Origin: Halanaerobiales bacterium
GTDB taxonomy: Bacteria > Bacillota_F > Halanaerobiia > Halanaerobiales > DTU029
DNA: 13,116 nucleotides
Assembly: GCA_016278415.1 (NCBI GenBank)
Contig: JADQBV010000438.1
Coordinates: 1-13,116 of the forward strand
Direction of reading: 5' to 3'
Translations under genes and position numbers: made by a program
The notes under the pieces: model-generated
What the model saw: the letters and a program-made list of their open reading frames with translations, nothing else
What the model was told of the DNA's origin: nothing
Databases searched by the model: none
Shown here: piece after piece, positions 1 to 6,393 of the stretch
Position numbering within the stretch: position 1 is the first letter of the stretch
Layout of the letters: each line of letters starts with the position of its first letter

Positions 1-478
1 TAGATTCCAGGTTTTCTAAAGATAATTGACCCTTGTCATTTATTTCTATGTAATCTAATTTGAACTTACCCCGCCAGGGTAGATCATTAGAGTGGTGTTC
101 CATATCAGTCGATAGAACAACACAATCCCCATCTTTACCTTCTCCCTGACATAAACGGTATGATAGTTTATTGATAGCCTCTGTTGTATTTTTGACATAG
201 ATTACTGTGTTACTATCAAAGTCTGCTTTTACAAAGTCTGCAATTATGTAACGTGAATCTTCGTATAGTTGAGTTGTAAGCAGTGACTTATAGCCCTTAC
301 CCCTATGTATTGATGAATACCATGGTGCAAATTCAGTAATTGCATCTAAAACTGATTTAAAAGGAGGAGTGGTAGCGGCATTGTCAAAATTAATATATTT
401 TCCTAATTTATTATTAAGTAATGGTATTTGTGTGTCTGTACCTAATACATACTGGCGAAATGGAGATTTTTCTAACAT
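1..478 (-). CDS. Class-V aminotransferase / cysteine desulfurase-like protein (5' part)
   Basis: PLP-dependent enzyme of the class-V aminotransferase fold, the family that includes the cysteine desulfurases SufS, CsdA and NifS. Only the first 159 residues are in the window; the rest, including the PLP-binding lysine, lies off the left edge. Visible family motifs are YINFDNAATTPPF (about residues 28-40), a HRG/KGYKS segment (59-64) followed by YEDSR (72-76), and TDMEHHSNDLPW (124-135), which matches the EHHxNxxPW segment next to the cofactor in SufS-like enzymes. The start at 478 is supported by GAGGTG (486-491 on this strand) eight bases upstream. It reads away from all genes to its right. 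Without the C-terminal half one cannot tell a true desulfurase (active-site Cys loop) from another class-V enzyme. It could supply sulfur for LarE-type chemistry, but that is speculation. Confidence 0.85.
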   Translation of the reverse strand, partial: MLEKSPFRQYVLGTDTQIPLLNNKLGKYINFDNAATTPPFKSVLDAITEFAPWYSSIHRGKGYKSLLTTQLYEDSRYIIADFVKADFDSNTVIYVKNTTEAINKLSYRLCQGEGKDGDCVVLSTDMEHHSNDLPWRGKFKLDYIEINDKGQLSLENLES

Positions 479-871
479 TATTTATCACCTCAACTACTAT
501 TTTATTCATAGTAATGGGTTTTTGTTAATGCTGATTCCTTAAAGTCGTATATATAGGGAGGAATTCAAGCAGTTCAGTAGAAATATATATATAGAAATTA
601 TAAAAAATTAATATTTTAATTCTCTTCTTAATTGAAGGAGTAACTGGGGTTTAGACTTAGCTATTGGTGTAATGAGCCCAGAAGAGATTGAAGAAGATGA
701 GGCTATTGCCTTAAATGGTATTTCTGGTAATAAAGATAATAGGAAATTACTTAAAACTCCTAGTAAATCAACAGTTACTTTATCATCTGAAGAAGAGGAA
801 TAATCCTAATGTATTATATTTCTAAAGTAGATTAAAAATTTTGATATGGCCATATATTATGGAGGGATACA
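479..871. other. Intergenic stretch with a possible gene remnant
   Basis: This 393-bp gap separates the divergent aminotransferase and the GGDEF-EAL gene. It starts with the aminotransferase ribosome binding site and continues as very AT-rich sequence. A GGGAGG at 556-561 has no start codon at a usable distance. The only coding-like piece is the open frame ending at 803, listed separately. Just before the next gene is a 12-bp perfect palindrome (844-855), which at this length and composition may be chance. No RNA gene or clear terminator was seen. Confidence 0.5.
672..803 (+). pseudogene. Possible remnant of a larger gene (43-codon acidic tail)
   Basis: From ATG at 672 to TAA at 803 the frame encodes 43 residues beginning MSPEEIEEDEAIALNG and ending in a run of glutamates. 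The same frame stays open upstream to a TGA near 634, giving SNWGLDLAIGV before the Met. That peptide reads like the interior of a folded protein, not like an intergenic translation. The composition (acidic start, polar middle, Glu-rich end) resembles a protein C-terminus. AAGGAG at 635-640 is too far (31 bases) from the ATG, and no alternative start sits closer in frame. I do not recognise the family. It may be the tail of a decayed gene, a short real protein, or chance. Confidence 0.3.
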
Positions 872-3226
872 ATGCGCAAATTTATACAGAGGAGTTTAAA
901 AAATAAAATAATAGTCTTAATATTACTCGTAACAGGGTCTATTACAGTACTCCTCATCAGTCTTTCTGCTCAACTATCTAACAGTTATTTAACTGATCTT
1001 TTAAATCAACAAGGTTCAAAAACTGTAGAGTCATATGAAATAGTTGTTAGTAAATGGTTAGAGGAGAGAGAGACTGACATAAAGGTGTATTCAGAAAACC
1101 CGTTAATTAAAGAACTTAAATGGGGAAAAATTGATGAGTATTTAAAAGAGGAACAAAAAAAGTACGAACATTATAATTTATTTTTTGTAACTGATAGTGA
1201 GGGTAATTTTTACTCTACGGCAGATAAGGAAGGGAGTATAGCAGATAGGCCTTATTTCAGGGCGGTTATGGAAGGAAACACTGTTATTTCTCAACCTGTA
1301 GTATCAAAGGTTTCAGGTGAAGATATCATAGTTGTTGCAGCACCGATAAATAAAGGAAGACAGGTTATTGGACTTATGGGTGCTACAATTAAACTTGAAA
1401 TTTTATCGAGTTTTGTCAATAGCTTTAAATTAGATTATCAGGATGCTATTTCATTTATAGTTAATAAAAAAGGGGACATAGTTACCCATCCTGAAAAGAA
1501 TTTTATAATGAAAGAGAATATTTTTAAATCATCCAATAAGATTGCTAGAAGTCTGTCAGAGAAGGTATTGTTAATAAATTCAAAAGATAAGGATTCGTTT
1601 TTTTATGAAAAGGACAAAAAAGAAGTATTAGTGTACTTTCAACGAATAAGTAAATTACCAGAATGGTATTTTGTGGCACAAGTATCAAAAAACTTCATTG
1701 ATAATCATATCTATGGGGCAGTGGGGAGATTAATTATAATAGGGTTAGTAGGTATCCTCTTGTCATTATTATTAAGCTATCTTATATCCAAGAGTATTTC
1801 CCAGCCAATAATTAGCCTGAAAGAGGTATTTGAAAGGGCTGCTGAAGGTGATCTAACAGTAAGAGCAAACATTAATAGAGAAGATGAAGTTGGCCAGGCA
1901 GCTAAAGGCTTTAATACAATGATGGATACCCTTAATCAGGTAACATATTATGATACTAGAACAGGTCTCCCCAATAGGAAGTCTCTAGATGATATTTTGA
2001 GAGTATTATGTTTTCATGCAGAAACTAATAAAGAAAGGTTTGCAGTTATTACTCTAAACATAGACCAATATAATAAAATAGTTGATTTAATGGGACATGT
2101 CAATGGAGATAAGTTTTTGTCTTCTATTGCTGTTGAGCTAAAAGAAATCTCGAATAACATAAAGGTCTATTCCTGGTTAGAGGCTCAATTTGTTATCGTA
2201 TTAACTGAAATTAAGCATGTTAAAGATATTTATTATTTTATACGAAAAATATCATTAATTCTAAATAGACAGTGGGAGATTGAAGAAACAAGTTTTTTTG
2301 TTACTTCTAGTATGGGTGTTGCAATGTACCCTGAAAATGGAAATGATAGTGATGCCTTGTTAAAAAATTCTAGCCTAGCATTACATAGAGCAATAGATAA
2401 TTCAGATAGCAATTGTCAGTTTTATAATCCAGAAATGAATGAAAAATTAATTGAAGATATCCATCTGGACAATGCCTTACGAATCGCCTTAGATAAAAGG
2501 CAGTTTGTTCTCTATTACCAGCCCCAGTACGATATTACAGGTCAAGAAATAGTAGGGCTTGAAGCCTTAATACGCTGGGTTCATCCAGTTAATGGTATAA
2601 TCTCTCCAGGTAAGTTTATTCCAATAGCTGAAGAAAATGGGCTGATAAAAGATATTGGACTATGGGTATTAAAAGAAGCGTGCAGACAAGCTGTTTTTTG
2701 GCAGGAAAAGGGTTTAAAAGAAGTTAAAGTAGCAGTTAATATTGCTACAAGCCAATTAATGCAGGATAATTTTGTAGATATAGTTAAGGATATTTTAAGC
2801 AGTACAGGATTGCGGCCAGGTTTACTGGAATTAGAGATTACTGAACGGGCAATGGTCAGTAGTGTCAATAAGACAATTGAAATATTAAATATTCTTAAGG
2901 AAATGGGTATAAATATTGCAGTAGACGACTTTGGTACAGGCTATTCCTCTTTGCAATATCTTAAAGATTTTGCTTTAAATCACCTTAAAATTGATATGAG
3001 TTTTATTCGACAGTTATTTGACAAAGAAAATAACAAAGAGATTGTTAGTGCTATAATAGCTATGGGTCATAGTCTGAATCTAAAGGTTACAGCTGAGGGT
3101 ATAGAGGATGAACGTCAGCTTAGATTTTTAAAAGAATACAACTGTGATTTTATACAGGGTTATTATTTCTCAAAACCCCTGCCTGTTAAGGAAGTAGAAA
3201 AGTTATTGCCTAGTTCCAATAAATAA
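872..3226 (+). CDS. dCache-HAMP-GGDEF(degenerate)-EAL c-di-GMP phosphodiesterase
   Basis: Membrane sensor that probably hydrolyses cyclic di-GMP. It is 784 residues, with GGAGGG at 861-866 placing the start. Order: TM1 (about 12-32); extracellular double-Cache sensor (about 35-280) with the typical RPYFRAVMEG and IIVVAAPI segments; TM2 (about 286-306); HAMP linker (about 307-358); GGDEF domain (about 362-520); EAL domain (about 535-780). The GGDEF signature is replaced by LEAQF (436-440), so diguanylate cyclase activity is very unlikely. The EAL domain looks complete: EAL 564-566, Asn623, Glu655 in the ELEITE segment, the DDFGTG pair Asp685-Asp686, Lys706, Glu742 in AEGIE, and QGYYFSKP from Gln762. 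In the family a degenerate GGDEF often serves as a GTP-sensing allosteric domain; here that is inference. It seems to be a single-gene unit. The ligand of the Cache domain cannot be read from sequence. Confidence 0.93.
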   Translation: MRKFIQRSLKNKIIVLILLVTGSITVLLISLSAQLSNSYLTDLLNQQGSKTVESYEIVVSKWLEERETDIKVYSENPLIKELKWGKIDEYLKEEQKKYEHYNLFFVTDSEGNFYSTADKEGSIADRPYFRAVMEGNTVISQPVVSKVSGEDIIVVAAPINKGRQVIGLMGATIKLEILSSFVNSFKLDYQDAISFIVNKKGDIVTHPEKNFIMKENIFKSSNKIARSLSEKVLLINSKDKDSFFYEKDKKEVLVYFQRISKLPEWYFVAQVSKNFIDNHIYGAVGRLIIIGLVGILLSLLLSYLISKSISQPIISLKEVFERAAEGDLTVRANINREDEVGQAAKGFNTMMDTLNQVTYYDTRTGLPNRKSLDDILRVLCFHAETNKERFAVITLNIDQYNKIVDLMGHVNGDKFLSSIAVELKEISNNIKVYSWLEAQFVIVLTEIKHVKDIYYFIRKISLILNRQWEIEETSFFVTSSMGVAMYPENGNDSDALLKNSSLALHRAIDNSDSNCQFYNPEMNEKLIEDIHLDNALRIALDKRQFVLYYQPQYDITGQEIVGLEALIRWVHPVNGIISPGKFIPIAEENGLIKDIGLWVLKEACRQAVFWQEKGLKEVKVAVNIATSQLMQDNFVDIVKDILSSTGLRPGLLELEITERAMVSSVNKTIEILNILKEMGINIAVDDFGTGYSSLQYLKDFALNHLKIDMSFIRQLFDKENNKEIVSAIIAMGHSLNLKVTAEGIEDERQLRFLKEYNCDFIQGYYFSKPLPVKEVEKLLPSSNK

Positions 3227-3315
3227 TAGATAGTATTGTATTATTGCTTACACTTAAAAATTAAACTTTTGTATATAATAATAAGAGGCGAATCTAATGT
3301 TATAAGGAGGATAAA

Positions 3316-3732
3316 ATGAAATCTGAATTGGTATTAAACGGTGAAAACGGAATTGAATTTCTTGCAAAAGGGGATTCTGGCCATCAAATAACTATAGGAT
3401 TTTCTGAAGACATTGGGGGTAAAGATAATGGCCCTAGCCCAATGGAATTATTACTTCATGGTGTAGCTGGCTGTACGGGGATTGATATATTGTTAATTTT
3501 AAAAAAGATGAAAGCTACAGTAAGTGACTTTGAAATAAAGATAGATGGAGAACGAGCTGATACTCACCCTAAGCGATTTGAAAAGATTAAAATGGAATAT
3601 GTAATAAAGGGACAGGGTTTAACTGAAAAAAATGTAAAAAGAGCCATAGAGTTATCTCAAGAAAAGTATTGTTCTGCAACTAATTCGTTGAATGCAGAAA
3701 TCAAGTATTCTTATCTATATGAAAATGTATAA
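3316..3732 (+). CDS. OsmC/Ohr-family peroxidase-like protein
   Basis: 138-residue OsmC-fold protein, the usual length for the family. These cytoplasmic proteins reduce organic hydroperoxides with a pair of cysteines. Both are present: Cys53 in the VAGCTGID segment on the central helix and Cys119 in KYCSAT. The preceding NGPSPMELLLHG segment is also typical, and the overall pattern is closest to the YhfA-like branch rather than classical Ohr, so the physiological substrate is uncertain. AAGGAGG (3304-3310) sits six bases before the ATG. A TATAAT at 3274-3279 could be its -10 element, but no convincing -35 is at the right distance. It lies between the signalling protein and the lar genes, with gaps of 89 and 162 bp, so it may be transcribed alone or with larBC. 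Confidence 0.9.
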   Translation: MKSELVLNGENGIEFLAKGDSGHQITIGFSEDIGGKDNGPSPMELLLHGVAGCTGIDILLILKKMKATVSDFEIKIDGERADTHPKRFEKIKMEYVIKGQGLTEKNVKRAIELSQEKYCSATNSLNAEIKYSYLYENV

Positions 3733-3819
3733 TAAGTTATATAAATCATAACTAAAATCTAGCTCCTTCCCATCAGTGTGCGGTTGGAGTATTCTATCAT
3801 TTTTTCGGTTAATGTTTGT

Positions 3820-3843
3820 AACTATTTATTTATAAAAATAGTT
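3820..3843 (+). other. Small AU-rich stem-loop upstream of larB
   Basis: An 8-bp perfect inverted repeat, AACTATTT (3820-3827) and AAATAGTT (3836-3843), with an 8-base loop lies 52 bp before the larB start. There is no T-run after it, so it is not a standard terminator. It could be an operator or leader hairpin, or chance in AT-rich DNA. Confidence 0.3.
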
Positions 3844-3894
3844 GAGAACTTAGTAGACATAATTTTTAAAATCAGAAATATAAGGGGATCTATT

Positions 3895-4644
3895 ATGCAT
3901 AATAAGGAATTAAAAAGTGTTTTAAAGGCTGTACAGGAGGGTACTATTACAATTGACCAGGCTTTAGAAGATCTAAATGACCCTGGTTACCAAGACATTG
4001 GTATTGCTAAGATCGATCACAATCGCAACAAACGTAGGGGTTTTCCTGAAGTAGTTTTAGCAGAAGGGAAGACCTCGGAACAGGTTGCCAGGATAATGGA
4101 GGCACTTGCTGCATCTCACCCTAATATTCTTGCGACAAGAGCTAACATGGAGGACTATCAAGCCGTTAAGGAAGTTATACCTGATGTAAGATATAATGAA
4201 TTAGGTCGAGTAATAATTCGCGAGACAAAACCACTACCTAGGGTGGGTTCTGTACTGGTGGTTTGTGCAGGTACATCAGATTTACCAGTCGTTGAGGAAG
4301 CCGTGGAGACATTAAGCATTATGGGCAATAAGGTGGAGAAACTAGCTGATGCCGGTGTGGCAGGAGTTCATCGTCTTTTGAATAATGTTGAATATTTGAA
4401 TAGGGCAAGAGTGATTATTGTTGTAGCTGGTATGGATGGGGCTTTACCTAGTGTAGTAGCTGGACTTGTATCAAAACCAGTAATAGCTGTGCCAACCAGT
4501 GTGGGGTATGGAGCCAGTTTTAACGGTCTAGCACCATTACTTACCATGCTAAACAGCTGTGCAGCCGGTGTTGGAGTAGTAAACATTGACAATGGCTTCG
4601 GAGCAGCCTATCTAGCCAACTCTATCAACAAAGTGAGCTCTTAG
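3895..4644 (+). CDS. larB: LarB, NaAD carboxylase/hydrolase of nickel-pincer nucleotide synthesis
   Basis: LarB carboxylates the pyridinium ring of nicotinic acid adenine dinucleotide and hydrolyses it, giving the dicarboxylated mononucleotide that LarE thiolates. I use the ATG at 3895 (249 residues, the normal family length, with AAGGGGA upstream). The frame is open further upstream, but that extension is not LarB-like. The C-terminal half is an AIR-carboxylase (PurE)-like fold: VVCAGTSDLPVVEEA (about 122-136), GVAGVHR (154-160), PSVVAGL (185-191), VPTSVGYGASFNGLAPLL (199-216) and a final VVNIDNGFGAA. Cys222 in the LNSCAAG segment aligns with the cysteine reported to form a transient bond with the substrate ring in the Lactobacillus plantarum enzyme. 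larC follows on the same strand after a 157-bp structured spacer. larE is absent here. Confidence 0.94.
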   Translation: MHNKELKSVLKAVQEGTITIDQALEDLNDPGYQDIGIAKIDHNRNKRRGFPEVVLAEGKTSEQVARIMEALAASHPNILATRANMEDYQAVKEVIPDVRYNELGRVIIRETKPLPRVGSVLVVCAGTSDLPVVEEAVETLSIMGNKVEKLADAGVAGVHRLLNNVEYLNRARVIIVVAGMDGALPSVVAGLVSKPVIAVPTSVGYGASFNGLAPLLTMLNSCAAGVGVVNIDNGFGAAYLANSINKVSS

Positions 4645-4668
4645 TTTCAGGGAAATTATACTGAAACT
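4643..4668 (+). other. Stem-loop overlapping the larB stop codon
   Basis: AGTTTCAG (4643-4650) and CTGAAACT (4661-4668) form a perfect 8-bp stem with a 10-base loop. The left arm begins within the larB TAG stop. No U-tract follows, so it is not a canonical terminator. It may protect the larB 3' end or be part of the larger structure that follows immediately. Confidence 0.5.
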
Positions 4669-4678
4669 TAGACGAGCA

Positions 4679-4748
4679 AGTACTGGGACTTACTGCTGCT
4701 TACATTCGTAAGAGGAAGAAAGATTAGCAGCAGTTAGTCATGAGTGCT
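4679..4748 (+). other. Large imperfect inverted repeat between larB and larC
   Basis: A long hairpin can be drawn by hand. AGTACT (4679-4684) pairs with AGTGCT (4743-4748), with one G-U. A small internal loop follows (2 by 3 bases). Then GACTTACTGCTGCT (4687-4700) pairs with AGCAGCAGTTAGTC (4726-4739) at 13 of 14 positions. The 25-base apical region can hold a further short TAC/GTA hairpin (4701-4710). There is no T-run. It ends 53 bp before the larC GTG. Candidates are a cis-regulatory leader for larC, an RNA processing site, or a small repeat element; it does not match any riboswitch class I can identify by eye. Confidence 0.6.
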
Positions 4749-4801
4749 AAGTGAATTCTGTATATAGTATATGATGTTGTGAAAGGAAGTGGGTAACGAT
4801 A

Positions 4802-6283
4802 GTGGATGCATATTTTGATATGTTTTCTGGAATTAGCGGAAATATGGTTCTAGGGGCTTTATTAGACCTGGGACTTGACCTAGATGATTTGTTACGGGAA
4901 CTGGATAAGTTGGGATTAAGCAGTGAATATAATATTATTACAAAAAAAGTTATTAAAGAGGGTATTACTGGAACATATGTTAATGTAGAATTATTGGGAG
5001 TAGATGATCACTCTCATATGTCTGATGATCATGAGCAGGACAATAAACACATCAACCATGAACATAAGCATGAACATGAATGTGAGCATAACCATAACCA
5101 TAACCATAACCATAACCATGACCATGACCATGACCATGACCATGACCATGAAGCACATACTTGTAAACACAAGGATGTAGATCATGCTGAACATTGTCAT
5201 GAAAATAAGGGAGAACATATTTGTAATAACAAGGATATGGTCAGTGATAACCATGACCATAGTGATTCCCACGGTCATAAACATCAGCATGGTAGAAATT
5301 TAACAGATATAAATACAATTATAGATACTAGTTCACTATCAGTAAACGTAAAAGAAAAGAGTAAAAATATTTTCTTAAATCTCGCTAAGGCTGAAGCAAA
5401 AATTCATGGGACTGATATAGATAAAATACATTTTCACGAAGTGGGTGCTGTTGATGCTATTGTAGATATAGTTGGTTCTGTTATTGGTATGGAATTGTTG
5501 GGAATTAAGCGTGTTTTTGCTTCCAGGATTCATACTGGTACTGGCTTTGTACAATGTCAGCATGGTAAGATGCCTCTACCAGCACCTGCTACAATGGAAC
5601 TGTTATCAGGTGTTCCCATCTATTCCACTGGAATAAAAAGTGAGTTAGTTACACCTACAGGGGCTGCTATTATTACTACATTAGCAGAAAGCTTTGCTCC
5701 TAGACCAGATATGGAAATAAAGGTTACAGGTTATGGTGCAGGTAGTAGGGATTTAGAGATACCTAACTTATTGCGGGTTAATACTGGAAGGTTTAACTTG
5801 GTTAAATCTGAGCAGGGTGGGGTAAAAAAAAAGTATAATGAAGATAGTCTAACTATTCTGGAAACCAATATAGATGATATGAATCCTGAATATTATCAGC
5901 ATATCATCGAAAAATTACTTGCTAGTGGTGCTTTAGATGTCTATCTAACGCCAATACAGATGAAAAAAAATAGACCAGCGGTTAAGCTCAGTGTTTTGAT
6001 AGATAGCAAAGCACCAGGGGTCTTAGAAAAATCGCTTAATATTATTTTTATGGAAAGTAGCTCACTGGGTATTAGAATTTTTGAAAATATAACTAGGGTT
6101 TCTCTTGATAGAAAAGTGCTAAAGGTTCAGACACCTTGGGGAGAGGTCAGGATAAAAAAGGCCTTTCTGGAAGGAAAACTTATTAAATCCACTCCTGAAT
6201 ATGAAGATTGTAAGCAGATATCTGATAAGCAGGAGATACCATTAATAGATATATATAATTATATAATTAAAACATATAATTAA
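4802..6283 (+). CDS. larC: LarC, nickel-inserting cyclometallase (single-chain, His-rich)
   Basis: LarC inserts nickel into the thiolated pincer nucleotide, using CTP, to finish the cofactor of lactate racemase and related enzymes. The start is GTG at 4802, with AAGGAAG at 4783-4789; it gives the family N-terminus YFDMFSGISGN...LGALLDLG. Residues about 68-167 form a His-rich insert with around 30 histidines, including five HN then five HD dipeptides. The LarC1 part then resumes with HFHEVGAVDAIVDIVGS (210-226). The LarC2 part starts about residue 346 (LETNIDDMNPEYYQHI) and runs to the end. In L. plantarum LarC1 and LarC2 lie in different frames joined by programmed frameshifting. Here they are already in one frame, but an A9 run lies exactly at the junction (residues 341-344). 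Total length of 493 is long because of the His insert. It follows larB on the same strand. Confidence 0.94.
   Translation: MDAYFDMFSGISGNMVLGALLDLGLDLDDLLRELDKLGLSSEYNIITKKVIKEGITGTYVNVELLGVDDHSHMSDDHEQDNKHINHEHKHEHECEHNHNHNHNHNHDHDHDHDHDHEAHTCKHKDVDHAEHCHENKGEHICNNKDMVSDNHDHSDSHGHKHQHGRNLTDINTIIDTSSLSVNVKEKSKNIFLNLAKAEAKIHGTDIDKIHFHEVGAVDAIVDIVGSVIGMELLGIKRVFASRIHTGTGFVQCQHGKMPLPAPATMELLSGVPIYSTGIKSELVTPTGAAIITTLAESFAPRPDMEIKVTGYGAGSRDLEIPNLLRVNTGRFNLVKSEQGGVKKKYNEDSLTILETNIDDMNPEYYQHIIEKLLASGALDVYLTPIQMKKNRPAVKLSVLIDSKAPGVLEKSLNIIFMESSSLGIRIFENITRVSLDRKVLKVQTPWGEVRIKKAFLEGKLIKSTPEYEDCKQISDKQEIPLIDIYNYIIKTYN
5087..5152 (+). repeat. Hexanucleotide tandem repeat encoding the LarC His tract
   Basis: Five copies of CATAAC (5087-5116) are followed by five copies of CATGAC (5117-5146) and one CATGAA. 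The unit is six bases, so copy-number change alters the number of His-Asn or His-Asp dipeptides without breaking the reading frame. The two homogeneous blocks suggest recent expansion by slippage. Confidence 0.95.
5824..5832 (+). other. A9 run at the LarC1/LarC2 junction
   Basis: Nine consecutive A residues are read as GTA AAA AAA AAG (residues 341-344). Slippage of -1 reaches a TAA after two further codons, and +1 slippage reaches a TAA about six codons on. Either event would release LarC1 alone. The run is a plausible slippage site for polymerase or ribosome, but function is not shown by sequence. Confidence 0.5.
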
Positions 6284-6316
6284 TATTTAGAGGTAGTTCA
6301 CTAGCTGATTCAAGGT

Positions 6317-6346
6317 TTGACAGGTGATTATTACCCGTGTTATAAT
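6317..6346 (+). promoter_or_regulatory. Strong SigA-type promoter for the ABC transporter operon
   Basis: TTGACA (6317-6322) and TATAAT (6341-6346) are both perfect consensus hexamers with an 18-base spacer. The predicted start is about 40 bases before the ATG, so the leader is too short for a T-box or riboswitch. The spacer contains an imperfect palindrome, GGTGATTATTACC (6323-6335, 10 of 13 positions symmetric), which could be a repressor site. Confidence 0.8.
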
Positions 6347-6393
6347 CTTGATAACTAGTATGTTTTAATATATAAAAGGGGAGAGAGATAAAT

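Noticed and set aside
844..855. 12-bp perfect palindrome ATATGGCCATAT before the GGDEF-EAL gene
   Set aside because: A few such palindromes are expected by chance in 13 kb, and nothing else supports an operator.
2581..2868. Minus-strand open frame inside the EAL domain
   Set aside because: Fully inside a well-supported gene; no ribosome site and no protein-like features.
3778..3894. Upstream extension of the larB frame
   Set aside because: It adds 39 residues unlike any LarB, starts with GTG without a ribosome site, and the ATG at 3895 gives normal family length.
3733..3894. Possible riboswitch before larB
   Set aside because: Only a short AU hairpin and a weak CTCC/GGAG pairing; no conserved riboswitch core seen.
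5087..5152. Repeat block considered as a CRISPR-like or mobile repeat
   Set aside because: Six-base units in frame inside larC with no spacers; a simple coding microsatellite.
4991..5290. Minus-strand open frame opposite the LarC His repeat
   Set aside because: It encodes a Met-Val run that only mirrors the CATAAC/CATGAC repeat; a shadow of larC.
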